A stretch of DNA of 64,000 nucleotides from Streptomyces sp. QL37. Its GTDB lineage: Bacteria > Actinomycetota > Actinomycetes > Streptomycetales > Streptomycetaceae. Position 1 is the stretch's first letter, and each line of letters begins with the position of its first letter. Below the pieces are notes generated by a model. That model was not told the DNA's origin. It was given only the letters and a program-made list of their open reading frames with translations, and made no database searches. The DNA lies in NCBI RefSeq assembly GCF_002941025.1, contig NZ_PTJS01000001.1, forward strand, positions 7,941,678 to 8,005,677, written 5' to 3'. Positions 35,595 through 44,248 of the stretch are shown piece by piece. Made by a program: the position numbers and the translations under genes.

Positions 35595-36530
35595 CTATCC
35601 CAGAGCTCGGAGACCCGGTACGAAGGCCACCAGCAACGGGACGACGGGCACCAGCGCGGCGGCGGCGGTCAGCCGCAGCCGGCGCCCCGCGGTCAGCCGG
35701 TCCACGGGTGCGAGCAGCCGGTTCACCCTGAGCGGCACATGGGCTCCGGAGGCCGGTGCCGGGCCGAACACACCGCGGTCCTCGTTGAGTTCGACCAGGG
35801 CGAGTGCGATGGTGAGACGCCCGAAGCGCCGTGACGCCATGTCGTCCGCGGCCAGTTCGACGAGGTGGTGCATCTCGTCGCGGAACGCCGCGAACACCGG
35901 CACCTGCGGGAATCCGGTCGCGAGCGCGTCGGAGCAGTGCAGGAGCCAGTCGTGACGTGCCTGGGCGTGACCCTGCTCGTGCGCCAGCACGGCATCGAGC
36001 TGACGCCCCTTCAGCCGGCCGAGTGCCGCGGTGGTGATGACCAGTTGGGGAGCGGCCCCCGGCAGCCACCAGGCGTCGGGACGTTCGCCCTCCAGTACCA
36101 CGAGGCGCCCGCTGCCGGGCTCCTCACCGGGCATCAGAGGGGAGCGGACCAGCAGTTCGCCGCGCCGCTGCCGACGGCGGGCCCGGGCACGGTGGATCTC
36201 CCGTACGAGCATGGCGGCGGTCCATACCCCGCCGAGCGCCAGCAGGACCGCGATGACCGCCGACCACGGCCCGTACGCGCCCAGGGCGTACGCCTCGACC
36301 ACGGCGTGCGGAGCGGGTGCGAAGACATGGCCGCGGACCGCCTGCCAGGCAGCGGCCGCGCTGAAGGTCATGGAGAGTCCGAACGACAGCAGGACGCCCG
36401 CGACCACGCACTGCCAGACCCACAGGGCGACGACCGGCTCCCGTTCCGGCCACCGGGCCCTCGCCATCAGGCCCGGGGCCACGACGGCAGCCAGTGCACC
36501 GAGCAGCAGCAGCGCGAGGGAGACCAACAT
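35595..36530 (-). CDS. M56 family membrane metallopeptidase (BlaR1-like)
   Basis: A 311-residue membrane-embedded zinc peptidase. Helices at the N-terminus (LVSLALLLLGALAAVVAPGL and a pair near residues 40-110) precede the HExxH motif AVLAHEQGHAQAR about residue 193 and the downstream Glu in LVELAADDMASRRFG. C-terminal hydrophobic stretch AAALVPVVPLLVAFVPGL. BlaR1-like peptidases usually cleave a BlaI/MecI repressor encoded next to them; no such gene is in this neighbourhood. The gene is followed by PAP2 and preceded by the His-rich membrane protein, all on the minus strand. Confidence 0.87.
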   Translation of the reverse strand: MLVSLALLLLGALAAVVAPGLMARARWPEREPVVALWVWQCVVAGVLLSFGLSMTFSAAAAWQAVRGHVFAPAPHAVVEAYALGAYGPWSAVIAVLLALGGVWTAAMLVREIHRARARRRQRRGELLVRSPLMPGEEPGSGRLVVLEGERPDAWWLPGAAPQLVITTAALGRLKGRQLDAVLAHEQGHAQARHDWLLHCSDALATGFPQVPVFAAFRDEMHHLVELAADDMASRRFGRLTIALALVELNEDRGVFGPAPASGAHVPLRVNRLLAPVDRLTAGRRLRLTAAAALVPVVPLLVAFVPGLRALG

Positions 36531-36614
36531 GGCGTCAGCCTATGAGTGCCGCGGTACCCACGGGTATGGCCGCGCGCGCCAAGTGACGCACGACACGGCG
36601 CGAGGTCCGCCGCC

Positions 36615-37223
36615 TCACAGCGTGAGCAGCATGGCGAACATGGCTATCCCCATGGTCAGCCTGCACGCCAGGGCCAGCTCCGGACGCGCGCGCCAGGCCG
36701 GGGCCGCCGCCATGCCGCCGTGGCCGTCACCACCTCCGCCGGCCGCGACACCGACGGGTGCGGGAGCCGGTATCAGCCGTCCCGCCGAGTGCAGGACGTA
36801 GAGCGCGTAGTAGACCAGGAGCGCTCCCGTCAGCACGGGGACGCCTCCGGCCGCCCCCGCTCCGTGGCCCGCGTGACCGCCTCCCGTGGCGCCACCGGCT
36901 CCCGGGGCCATGGTCACGGCCATGTAGACCATGGCCAGCGAGCCGACCAGATGGTGCAGATGGTGACCCCCACCCCGGGCGTGCACGACCGCGTGCAGCG
37001 CGGCTGCGCCGAACACCACCGCGTACACCGACCACATCCACTCCGGGAGCGTGAACAGGGCCCCGGGCACGGCCATCGCGGCCATCCCGAACCCCATCAG
37101 CGCCTCGGCACGCGCCGATCTGCGTTCCCGCTCCGTGCCGTCGCGGGTCCGCAGCAGGCAGTACGCCCCCGTGGCCCCGCACAACACCATGAGCAGCCAG
37201 CCGGACAGCGCCGGTCCGTGCAC
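36615..37223 (-). CDS. DUF5134-like His-rich membrane protein
   Basis: A 202-residue protein with about six hydrophobic helices. It opens MHGPALSGWLLMVLCGATGA, has a His cluster HARGGGHHLHHLVG, a Gly/His loop GGATGGGHAGHGAGAAGG and a second GGGGDGHGGMAAA loop. Such His-rich loops between helices may bind metal, but this is speculation. GTG 37223 is chosen because GGGGGAGG lies upstream; the longer frame to 37664 overlaps the divergent acetyltransferase gene. It probably shares a transcript with the M56 gene 84 bp downstream. Confidence 0.75.
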   Translation of the reverse strand: MHGPALSGWLLMVLCGATGAYCLLRTRDGTERERRSARAEALMGFGMAAMAVPGALFTLPEWMWSVYAVVFGAAALHAVVHARGGGHHLHHLVGSLAMVYMAVTMAPGAGGATGGGHAGHGAGAAGGVPVLTGALLVYYALYVLHSAGRLIPAPAPVGVAAGGGGDGHGGMAAAPAWRARPELALACRLTMGIAMFAMLLTL

Positions 37224-37403
37224 GGTGCACCTCCCCCTACGGCGAATCACGCCGGTGTCGTCCCATCGATGCCCAGTGCCGTCCGCTGCTACCGGGGCGC
37301 ATTGGGGTACTGGGGGAGCGCGCCGGAACCTGCGGGGGCGCGGCCGGGGGCGGGTTAGTCTCGGGAGGACACCGTCGGCAGTACACCACCGGAGAAGAGC
37401 CAC

Positions 37404-37952
37404 ATGGACACCGCATCGGCCACGGCAGGGGCAGAACTCACCTTCCGAGACGCGACCGACGACGACGTGCCGGTCCTGGTGCGCCTCGTCGAGTCCGCCT
37501 ACCGGGGCGACGCGAGCCGGGCGGGATGGACCACCGAGGCGGACATCCTCCAGGGGCAGCGTACGGACGCCGACGGGGTGCGAGAGGTGCTCGCGGCCCC
37601 CGGGGGCCGGGTCCTCGTCGCCGAGCGGGACTGTGGGCCGGTCGCCTGCTGCCAGCTCGAACACCGAGGGCGGGCCGCGTACTTCGGCATGTTCGCGGTG
37701 AGTCCGGAGCTACAGGGCGCGGGCCTCGGCAAGACGATCATCGCCGAGGCGGAGCGCACGGCCCGGGAGGACTGGGGCCTGAGCGAGATGCACATGACGG
37801 TGATATCGGTCCGCGACGACCTGATCGCCTGGTACGAGCGCCGGGGCTACCGCCGTACGGGAGAGCTGACGCCCTTCCCGTACGGCGACGAGCGTTTCGG
37901 CATCCCGCAGCGCGACGATCTCGCGTTCGAGCTCCTGGTCAAGGAGCTGTAG
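37404..37952 (+). CDS. GNAT N-acetyltransferase
   Basis: A 182-residue acetyltransferase. N-terminal strand ELTFRDATDDDVPVLVRLVE and the acetyl-CoA loop SPELQGAGLGKTIIAEAE around residue 107, followed by WYERRGYRRTGELTPFPYG, the usual C-terminal signature. The acceptor is unknown. ATG 37404 has GAAGAG nearby. TAGTCT about 45 bases upstream may be part of its promoter. It converges on the glycerophosphodiesterase gene. Confidence 0.87.
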   Translation: MDTASATAGAELTFRDATDDDVPVLVRLVESAYRGDASRAGWTTEADILQGQRTDADGVREVLAAPGGRVLVAERDCGPVACCQLEHRGRAAYFGMFAVSPELQGAGLGKTIIAEAERTAREDWGLSEMHMTVISVRDDLIAWYERRGYRRTGELTPFPYGDERFGIPQRDDLAFELLVKEL

Positions 37953-37976
37953 GAGGCGGGATGTGCGCGGGGCGCC

Positions 37977-38660
37977 TCAGGCGGTGAAGCGGCCCGCGCG
38001 CCGGATCTCCGGATAGTCGGTCGTCGCGCCGTCCAGGCCCAGCGCGCGGACGAGACGCAGGTGGTCGGGGGTGTTGACCACCCAGCCGATCACCTTCAGC
38101 CCCTCCGCGTGGGCGTGCTCGACCACCTCCAGGGTGAGACGGCGGATGTTCAGGGCGAGTGTCGCCGCGCCCACCGCCTTCGCCCGGTCCACCACATCGC
38201 CCTCCCAGCGGCTGGCGATGAGCACCGTGCGCACGCCCGGAACGAGCTGCGCGATCTCGGCGACCGCCTCGTCGTGGAACGAGGAGACCTCGACGCGGGC
38301 GGCCAGATCGCGTCGCAGGATCACCTCGGCCAGTGCCCTCGCCGCCGCCACGTCCTTGATCTCGGCCTGGACGGGCGAGCCGATCGCGTCGAGCACCTCC
38401 TCGAAGACGGGCACCCGCTCGCCCTGCCCGGCGTCGAGCTCGCGGAGCTCCGCCATCGTCTTCTCGGCGATGAGCCCCCGCCCGTCCGTCGTGCGGTCCA
38501 CGGCGGCGTCGTGCATCACGGCGAGCGCGCCGTCCTTGCTCAGGTGGAGATCCAGTTCCACGGAGTCCATGCCGGCCTGCTCCGCGTGCGCGAACGAACG
38601 CAGCGTGTTCTCCGGCTCGACACCCATGACCCCGCGATGTCCGATGGTGAGAAAAGTCAA
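37977..38660 (-). CDS. Glycerophosphodiester phosphodiesterase
   Basis: A 227-residue cytoplasmic GDPD that splits glycerophosphodiesters to glycerol-3-phosphate and an alcohol. The family signature is intact: TIGHRGVMGVEPENTLRSF (catalytic His and metal Glu), VELDLHLSKDGALAVMHD (two metal acids and the second His), AEIKD, and the C-terminal VIGWVVNTPDHL. A TTG codon at 38660 is the start: GGGAG lies four bases before it and the coding pattern begins there. It diverges from the DUF6421 operon. Confidence 0.92.
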   Translation of the reverse strand: MTFLTIGHRGVMGVEPENTLRSFAHAEQAGMDSVELDLHLSKDGALAVMHDAAVDRTTDGRGLIAEKTMAELRELDAGQGERVPVFEEVLDAIGSPVQAEIKDVAAARALAEVILRRDLAARVEVSSFHDEAVAEIAQLVPGVRTVLIASRWEGDVVDRAKAVGAATLALNIRRLTLEVVEHAHAEGLKVIGWVVNTPDHLRLVRALGLDGATTDYPEIRRAGRFTA

Positions 38661-38840
38661 GGCACTCCCGCTTCCGTCCGTCGTACGCCCCGCGTGCTGC
38701 TCCTACCCCCAGGGAACCAGTTCTCGCCCGCAGGACGGCCCCTGCCCTGCCAGTCCTGCGGAAGAAGTTGTCGCATGGATGTGTGGCAGGAAAAATAACG
38801 GTGAACATGTGAGTCGGCAGGATAATTTTCAGCTCTCCAC

Positions 38841-38870
38841 TTGTCCGATGGAACCGTGGATGGATACGGT
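38841..38870 (+). promoter_or_regulatory. Promoter of the DUF6421 operon
   Basis: TTGTCC (38841-38846) and TACGGT (38865-38870) are separated by 18 bp, with the predicted transcript start about 30 bp before the gene. The AT-rich stretch at 38785-38830 is unusual for this region and may be a regulator site; no clear repeat was seen in it. Confidence 0.5.
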
Positions 38871-38905
38871 TGCTTGACGCGAGGTTCTCCCGTGAAGGAA
38901 GTGTT

Positions 38906-40303
38906 ATGACGGAAATTCTTGAGCACGCCACCACCACCGGCGCGATAGCTTCTGCCCAGCGGGTCGTGGAGCACCCGGCCTGGCCGGCGCTCAAGAGTGC
39001 CGTGGAGGAGCTCCGCCCGTGGCAGTCCAAGGACGGCTCCATCGACTTCGGGTCCGACGACGCGCCCTCCGCCGAAGCGGCCGGAGCCGTCATCGAGCGT
39101 GTGATCACCGCGGTCGAGCAGCTCTCCCCGCTGCTCCCGCACGACGGCGCCTACCACCGCGCGCTCGTCGCGGACCTGCGCCGCTGGGCCGCGGACGGAT
39201 TCGGTGTCCCGGACTTCCTCGATTCCCTGCTCGCCTTCCAGCCCGCCAGGAGCCGCGCGGACGGCCTCCAGCACCTGGTCGTGTTCGCGATGTACACGCA
39301 GAACGGCAATCCGGACCGCAACCTCGAAGCCGTCGTGCTGCGGATGGTGTGGCCCGAGTGGCTCGCCGACCTCGAGGCCACGCGCTACGACAACCCGATG
39401 TTCTGCGGCATCACCTTCGAGGACTTCACCTCGGGCTACGACACCAACTCCGCCGTGCTCTTCCCCGAGACCATCGCCGTACGCGAGGCGCCGGAGCGCT
39501 TCAGCTGGGGCGGCATCTTCTGCGACCGTGAGGCCGCCCGCTTCCGCCGCGTGACCGAGGCCTCCGTCGACCTGCTGGGCGTCGAGCTGCCCGACGACGT
39601 CCGCGAGATGATCGGCGACCAGAAGCGGTGCGAGCAGGCGTTCGTGCTCTGGGACATGGTCCATGACCGCACCCACAGCCACGGTGACCTCCCGTTCGAC
39701 CCGTTCATGATCAAGCAGCGCCAGCCGTTCTGGATGTACGGGCTGGAGGAGCTGCGCTGCGACCTCACCGCCTTCCGGGAGGCCGTGAAGCTGGAGGCCG
39801 ACGGCTTCGGCCAGGGCCGCGACGTCCAGTTCGCCGTGCTCTTCGACCGGATGTTCCGCTTCCCCGTCACCGGTGAGCGCATGCGCAACTACGACGGTCT
39901 GGGCGGTCAGCTGCTCTTCGCCTACCTCCACAAGCACGACGTGGTCCGCTGGACCGACAACACGCTCAAGATCGACTGGGCCCGCGCCCCCGAGGTCACG
40001 AACCAGCTCTGCGGTGAGATCGAGAAGCTCTACCGCGAGGGCATCGACCGCCCCAAGCTCGTGCACTGGTTCGCGGCGTACGATCTGGTCTCTTCCTATC
40101 TCGCACCCCACCCGGGCTCCCGCTGGGCGAAGGGCCCCGAGGCCCTGGACCTCGATCAGCCTCCTCGGAAACTCGTCGACGACGTGCTTCCGGACGAGTT
40201 TCCCCTGAGCATGTTCTATGAGGCGCTCTCGAAGAAGCTGAAGCATGTGATCGCCTCCACCAAGGGGATCACCGCGGCGGACGCCGGGCGGGCAGCTGCG
40301 TGA
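38906..40303 (+). CDS. DUF6421 family protein, possible metallohydrolase
   Basis: A 465-residue soluble protein of the actinobacterial DUF6421 family, without signal or membrane segments. Around residues 253-290 it has MVHDRTHSHGDLPF followed by WMYGLEELRCDLTAF. The HDxxH and LEExRxDL pair resembles the HExxGH and EECRAE/LEEARADL zinc-binding motifs of M49-type gluzincins, with Asp in place of the catalytic Glu. That likeness is my reading, not an established assignment. AGGAAG precedes ATG 38906. It is the first gene of an operon with an SDR enzyme (26 bp gap) and a threonine-aldolase-like enzyme. Confidence 0.8.
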   Translation: MTEILEHATTTGAIASAQRVVEHPAWPALKSAVEELRPWQSKDGSIDFGSDDAPSAEAAGAVIERVITAVEQLSPLLPHDGAYHRALVADLRRWAADGFGVPDFLDSLLAFQPARSRADGLQHLVVFAMYTQNGNPDRNLEAVVLRMVWPEWLADLEATRYDNPMFCGITFEDFTSGYDTNSAVLFPETIAVREAPERFSWGGIFCDREAARFRRVTEASVDLLGVELPDDVREMIGDQKRCEQAFVLWDMVHDRTHSHGDLPFDPFMIKQRQPFWMYGLEELRCDLTAFREAVKLEADGFGQGRDVQFAVLFDRMFRFPVTGERMRNYDGLGGQLLFAYLHKHDVVRWTDNTLKIDWARAPEVTNQLCGEIEKLYREGIDRPKLVHWFAAYDLVSSYLAPHPGSRWAKGPEALDLDQPPRKLVDDVLPDEFPLSMFYEALSKKLKHVIASTKGITAADAGRAAA

Positions 40304-40329
40304 GCGCGGGTTCTGAGGAGGCGGTGGCG

Positions 40330-41094
40330 ATGAACGGAACAGGCAGGGCCGACAGCGGTGTGCTCGAGGGCGCCGTGATCGCGGTGGCCGGGGCGGCGGG
40401 GCCCGCGGGCCGAGCCACTCTGCTGAGGCTCGCGGAGGCGGGGGCGACCGTGGTCGCGTCGGACGCCAATCCCGAGAGGCTCGTGGAAGCGGTCGACGCC
40501 GCGCGTTACGCCCACGGCGGCGCGACCGTCACCGGCGACACGGTCGACCTCCTCGATCCGGGAGCCGCGCGGGAGTGGGCCCTCAAGACGGAGAAGGAAT
40601 TCGGCCGTGTCGACGGCCTGGTCCACCTCGTCGGCGGCTGGCGCGGCGGCGCCGGCTTCGGGGACACCAGCCTGTCCGACTGGGACTATCTGGAAAAGCT
40701 GCTCATCCGCACGGTCCAGTCCACCTCGCTCGCCTTCCACGAGGTCCTCCAGCGCAGCGACCGAGGCCGGTACGTGCTGGTCAGCGCGGCCGGAGCCGGC
40801 AGCCCCACCGCCGGCAACGCGGCCTACGCCGCCTCGAAGGCGGCGGCCGAGGCCTGGACGCTCGCCCTGGCGGACGCCTTCCGCAAGGCGGGGGGCGAAG
40901 CGGGCCCGACGTCGGCTGCTGCGATCCTGGTGGTCAAGGCACTGGTGCACGACGCGATGCGCGCCGAGCGCCCGAATGCGAAGTTCGCGGGCTTCACGGA
41001 CGTCACGGAGCTGGCCGAGGCCATCGCCGGGGTCTGGGACAAGCCCGCCGGAGAAGTGAACGGAAAGCGTCTGTGGCTGACCCCGCAACCGTAA
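40330..41094 (+). CDS. SDR family oxidoreductase
   Basis: A 254-residue short-chain dehydrogenase. The cofactor loop is VIAVAGAAGPAGRATLL (AGxxGxxG instead of the usual TGxxxGxG), with an Asp after strand 2 (VVASDANPERL) that favours NAD. The active site has Ser in VSAAGAGSPTAG and Tyr-x-x-x-Lys in AAYAASKAAAEAW. The substrate is unknown. ATG 40330 follows GAGGAG by nine bases. It overlaps the start of the next gene by 22 bp, so the two products are probably made together. Confidence 0.88.
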   Translation: MNGTGRADSGVLEGAVIAVAGAAGPAGRATLLRLAEAGATVVASDANPERLVEAVDAARYAHGGATVTGDTVDLLDPGAAREWALKTEKEFGRVDGLVHLVGGWRGGAGFGDTSLSDWDYLEKLLIRTVQSTSLAFHEVLQRSDRGRYVLVSAAGAGSPTAGNAAYAASKAAAEAWTLALADAFRKAGGEAGPTSAAAILVVKALVHDAMRAERPNAKFAGFTDVTELAEAIAGVWDKPAGEVNGKRLWLTPQP

Positions 41095-42155
41095 GGACCG
41101 ACGCGCGACGTCATCATGACCCGCAGGTGCGCGGTTTCGCCAGTGACAACTACGCGGGTGCCCACCCGGAGGTCCTGGCGGCCCTCGCCCTCGCCAACGG
41201 CGGCCATCAGGTCGCCTACGGCGAGGACGACTACACCGGACACCTCCAGCGGATCATGCACAGCCACTTCGGCCCCACCGCCGAGGCCTTCCCGGTCTTC
41301 AACGGCACCGGCGCCAACGTCGTCGCCCTCCAGGCGCTGACCGACCGCTGGGGCGCGGTCATCTGCGCCGAGTCCGCCCATATCAACGTGGACGAGGGTG
41401 GGGCTCCGGAGCGGGTGGGCGGGCTGAAGCTGCTCACCGTCCCGACCCCGGACGGCAAGCTCACACCGGAGCTCATCGACCGGGAGGCGCACGGCTGGGA
41501 CGACGAGCACCGGGCGATGCCGCAGGTCGTCTCGATCACCCAGAACACCGAGCTCGGCACCGTCTACACGCCCGGCGAGATCCGCGCGATCTGCGCGCAC
41601 GCCCACGAGCGGGGCATGAAGGTGCACCTCGACGGCGCCCGGATAGCCAACGCCTCGGCGTCGCTGGACGTGCCGATGCGTACGTTCACCAACGCGGTCG
41701 GCGTCGACGTCCTGTCCTTCGGCGGCACCAAGAACGGCGCGCTCTTCGGTGAGGCCGTCGTCGTCCTGAACCCGGACGCGGTCCGGGCCATGAAACACCT
41801 GCGCAAGCTGTCGATGCAGCTCGCCTCCAAGATGCGCTTCGTCTCGGTCCAGCTGGAGGCGCTGCTCGCGCGGGATCTCTGGCTGCGCAACGCGCGCCAC
41901 GCCAACGCCATGGCCCAGCGGCTCGCCGAAGGCGTCCGGGCGGTGGACGGGGTGGAGATCCTCTACCCGGTGCAGGCCAACGCCGTCTTCGCGAGACTGC
42001 CGCACGAGGTGACCGAGCGGTTGCAGAAGCGGTTCAGGTTCTATTTCTGGGACGAGAAGGCAGGCGACGTCCGCTGGATGTGTGCCTTCGACACCCATGA
42101 GGACGACGTCGACGCCTTCGTTCTGGCGCTCAAGGAGGAGATGGCCAGGCAGTAG
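41073..42155 (+). CDS. Low-specificity threonine aldolase-like PLP enzyme
   Basis: A 360-residue fold-type I PLP enzyme. It starts shortly before GFASDNYAGAHPEVLAAL, has the cofactor-stacking FPVFNGTGANVVAL region, MKVHLDGARIANAS (Asp and Arg contacts) and the Schiff-base Lys in DVLSFGGTKNGALFG. It should cleave beta-hydroxy amino acids such as threonine to glycine and an aldehyde, or run the reverse. GTG 41073 lies inside the SDR gene with GGAAAG five bases upstream; no better start precedes the conserved domain. It is the third gene of the DUF6421 operon. Confidence 0.9.
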   Translation: MADPATVRTDARRHHDPQVRGFASDNYAGAHPEVLAALALANGGHQVAYGEDDYTGHLQRIMHSHFGPTAEAFPVFNGTGANVVALQALTDRWGAVICAESAHINVDEGGAPERVGGLKLLTVPTPDGKLTPELIDREAHGWDDEHRAMPQVVSITQNTELGTVYTPGEIRAICAHAHERGMKVHLDGARIANASASLDVPMRTFTNAVGVDVLSFGGTKNGALFGEAVVVLNPDAVRAMKHLRKLSMQLASKMRFVSVQLEALLARDLWLRNARHANAMAQRLAEGVRAVDGVEILYPVQANAVFARLPHEVTERLQKRFRFYFWDEKAGDVRWMCAFDTHEDDVDAFVLALKEEMARQ

Positions 42156-42222
42156 CGGCATATCTATGCGGCTGATCGGAAATGTATCGCATCCGGTCGG
42201 CCGCATCGCTACGCTCCCCGGC

Positions 42223-42822
42223 ATGAAGCTGATCCAGCAGGACCCGGACATCTCCGCCTATCTGGCCGAGGACGAGGTCATCGACCACCGTCATCCGCTG
42301 GTGCGGGAGACGTCCGACCGTCTCGGTGCCGAGACGGCCGACGCATACACATACGCCTCCGCGGCCTTCACGTTCGTACGCGACACCATCCCGCACTCGA
42401 TGGACACGGGGGACCCACGGGTCACCTGGCGAGCGTCCGACGTCCTCGCCGCCCGTACCGGTATCTGCTACGCCAAGTCGCATGCCCTGACCGCACTGCT
42501 GCGGGCCGCGGGCATCCATGCCGGCCTCTGCTACCAGCGGCTCGCCGGGAGCGACGGCAGGGACCCTGTCGTCCACGGCCTGGTCGCGGTGCGGCTCCCC
42601 GGGTGGGAGCGGTGGGTGCGACAGGATCCGCGGGGAAACGTGGGCGGGATCGACGCCCGGTTCTCGGCCGACGAGGAGCGGCTGGCCTGGGTGCCGCGGC
42701 CGGAGTTCGACGAGATGGACTATCCCGCAGTCCACGCGGTACCGCACCCCGCGACGCTCGCCGCGCTGCGGAGCGCACGTGACCGCGAGGAGCTGAGCCG
42801 GAACCTTCCGACCGCGCTCTGA
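42223..42822 (+). CDS. Transglutaminase-like cysteine protein
   Basis: A 199-residue transglutaminase-core protein. The triad is readable: Cys in ARTGICYAKSHALTALLRA, His in DPVVHGLVAVRLPG and Asp in WVRQDPRGNVGG. Such small bacterial proteins are usually proteases or amide hydrolases rather than cross-linkers. There is no signal peptide. ATG 42223 has no ribosome site; TACGCT lies about seven bases upstream, so a leaderless message is likely. The target is unknown. Confidence 0.85.
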   Translation: MKLIQQDPDISAYLAEDEVIDHRHPLVRETSDRLGAETADAYTYASAAFTFVRDTIPHSMDTGDPRVTWRASDVLAARTGICYAKSHALTALLRAAGIHAGLCYQRLAGSDGRDPVVHGLVAVRLPGWERWVRQDPRGNVGGIDARFSADEERLAWVPRPEFDEMDYPAVHAVPHPATLAALRSARDREELSRNLPTAL

Positions 42823-42833
42823 ACCCCGCCACG

Positions 42834-42861
42834 GAGCCCGGCGGCCGCAGCCGCCGGGCTC
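42834..42861. terminator. Bidirectional hairpin terminator
   Basis: A perfect 12-bp GC stem (42834-42845 with 42850-42861) with a 4-base loop lies just after the transglutaminase-like gene and before the convergent acyltransferase end. Confidence 0.7.
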
Positions 42862-42943
42862 GCCGAGTCGCTCGGGAGGATCGGCCCGGAGCTCCGATCC
42901 CCCTCCACGACCCGACGTGACGTTTCCTCCGCCGCGCGGAGGA

Positions 42944-43666
42944 TCAGCCGAGCTCGCGCGCCTCGGCGGGTGTCGGAGCCGTACCGCCGAGGTGCGCCGG
43001 TACCCACCAGGTGTCGGCCGCGTCCTTGGGGCGCACCGGGTAGGCGCGCTGTGCCGCCTCCAGAAGCTCCTGGACCCGCTCACGCAGCCGGCGGGTGATC
43101 GCACCCGCGTACTGGTCGGTGGGGGCCTCCAGGGCCTCGCCCACGCGGATCGTGATCGGGGTGTGGCTGCGCCGGAAATTGCGCGGGCGCCCCTTGGTCC
43201 ACAGCCGCTGGGTACCCCACAAGGCCATCGGGATCAGCGGTACGCCCGCCTCCTGGGCGAGGCGTGCCGCGCCCGACTTGAAGCTCTTCAGCGTGAAGGA
43301 CTGCGAGATCGTCGCCTCGGGGAACACGCCGACGATCTCGCCCGCGCGCAGCGACGCGAGCGCGTGCGCGTAGGCGTCCTCGCCCTGGTCGCGGTCGACG
43401 GGGATGTGCTTCATGCCGCGCATCAGGGGCCCCGACACCTTGTGGCGGAACACCGACTCCTTCGCCATGAAGCGGACGAGCCGCTTCTGCGGCAGGGCGC
43501 CGAGTCCGGTGAAGATGAAGTCCAGATAGCTGATGTGATTGCTGACCAGAACCGCGCCACCGGTCTTCGGGATGTGCTCCGAACCCTGGGTGTCGATCTT
43601 CAGGTCGAGCGCCTTGAACAGTGTGCGAGCGGCGCCGATGACCGGCCGATAGACGAGTTCTGCCAT
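42944..43666 (-). CDS. Lysophospholipid acyltransferase (PlsC-like)
   Basis: A 240-residue membrane-associated acyltransferase. Motif NHISYLDFIF is the catalytic NH-x4-D, GMKHIPVDR the phosphate-binding block and GIVGVFPEATIS the acceptor-binding FPE motif; PLIPMALWGTQ completes the set. It transfers a fatty acyl group to lysophosphatidate or a related acceptor. The ribosome site is weak. The 219-bp gap before the divergent thioredoxin gene holds promoters only, as far as I can see. Confidence 0.92.
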   Translation of the reverse strand: MAELVYRPVIGAARTLFKALDLKIDTQGSEHIPKTGGAVLVSNHISYLDFIFTGLGALPQKRLVRFMAKESVFRHKVSGPLMRGMKHIPVDRDQGEDAYAHALASLRAGEIVGVFPEATISQSFTLKSFKSGAARLAQEAGVPLIPMALWGTQRLWTKGRPRNFRRSHTPITIRVGEALEAPTDQYAGAITRRLRERVQELLEAAQRAYPVRPKDAADTWWVPAHLGGTAPTPAEARELG

Positions 43667-43885
43667 CTGGATGAAGACCCTTCTTCAATGCCTGGGGAGG
43701 GTTCTCCCGGCGGAAGTTACGCAGCCGTAGGTTTTCGGCATTGTGGCGATCGTGCCCCATGTGCGACGCCGTGGCCAGCCCCAAAGGGCCCGGGGCGAGA
43801 GATTCTCGTCACGTGAATCCTCCGGGAATGTAATGCGGTCGCAGGGTGCTGACCCTTTGCGCAGAGCTCTGAGAGGGAGGCACGG

Positions 43886-44212
43886 ATGGACGGGCGGACG
43901 GCCGCCGGCACGCTGGACGCGGCCCAACTCGGCGCGGAACTGGGGGATCGGGCCACTCTGGTGCAGTTCTCGAGCGCGTTCTGTCAGCCGTGCCGTGCCA
44001 CTCGCCGCACCCTGGCGGAGGTGGCCGGGATGGTCGAGGGCGTGGCCCATGTCGAGATCGACGCCGAGGCGCATCTCGCGCTCGTGCGCAGCCTCGGCAT
44101 CAGCCGGACCCCCACGGTCCTGGTGCTCGACGCGGCGGGCCGCATCGTCCGCCGGGCGGCGGGGCAGCCGCGTACGGCGGATGTCGTCGCCGCGCTGGGG
44201 CAGGCGATGTGA
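43886..44212 (+). CDS. Thioredoxin-like protein with CQPC active site
   Basis: A 108-residue single-domain thioredoxin fold. The active site FSSAFCQPCRATR has CQPC where thioredoxin has CGPC, which should shift its redox potential. The cis-Pro region is ISRTPTVLVLDAAGRIV. There is no signal peptide, so it acts in the cytoplasm. ATG 43886 has GGAGG upstream. It precedes a leader-peptide flavin reductase, and a sulfur or redox link is possible. Confidence 0.9.
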   Translation: MDGRTAAGTLDAAQLGAELGDRATLVQFSSAFCQPCRATRRTLAEVAGMVEGVAHVEIDAEAHLALVRSLGISRTPTVLVLDAAGRIVRRAAGQPRTADVVAALGQAM

Positions 44213-44248
44213 CGGACCGTGACGCATCTCCCACATGACGGGACGCAC

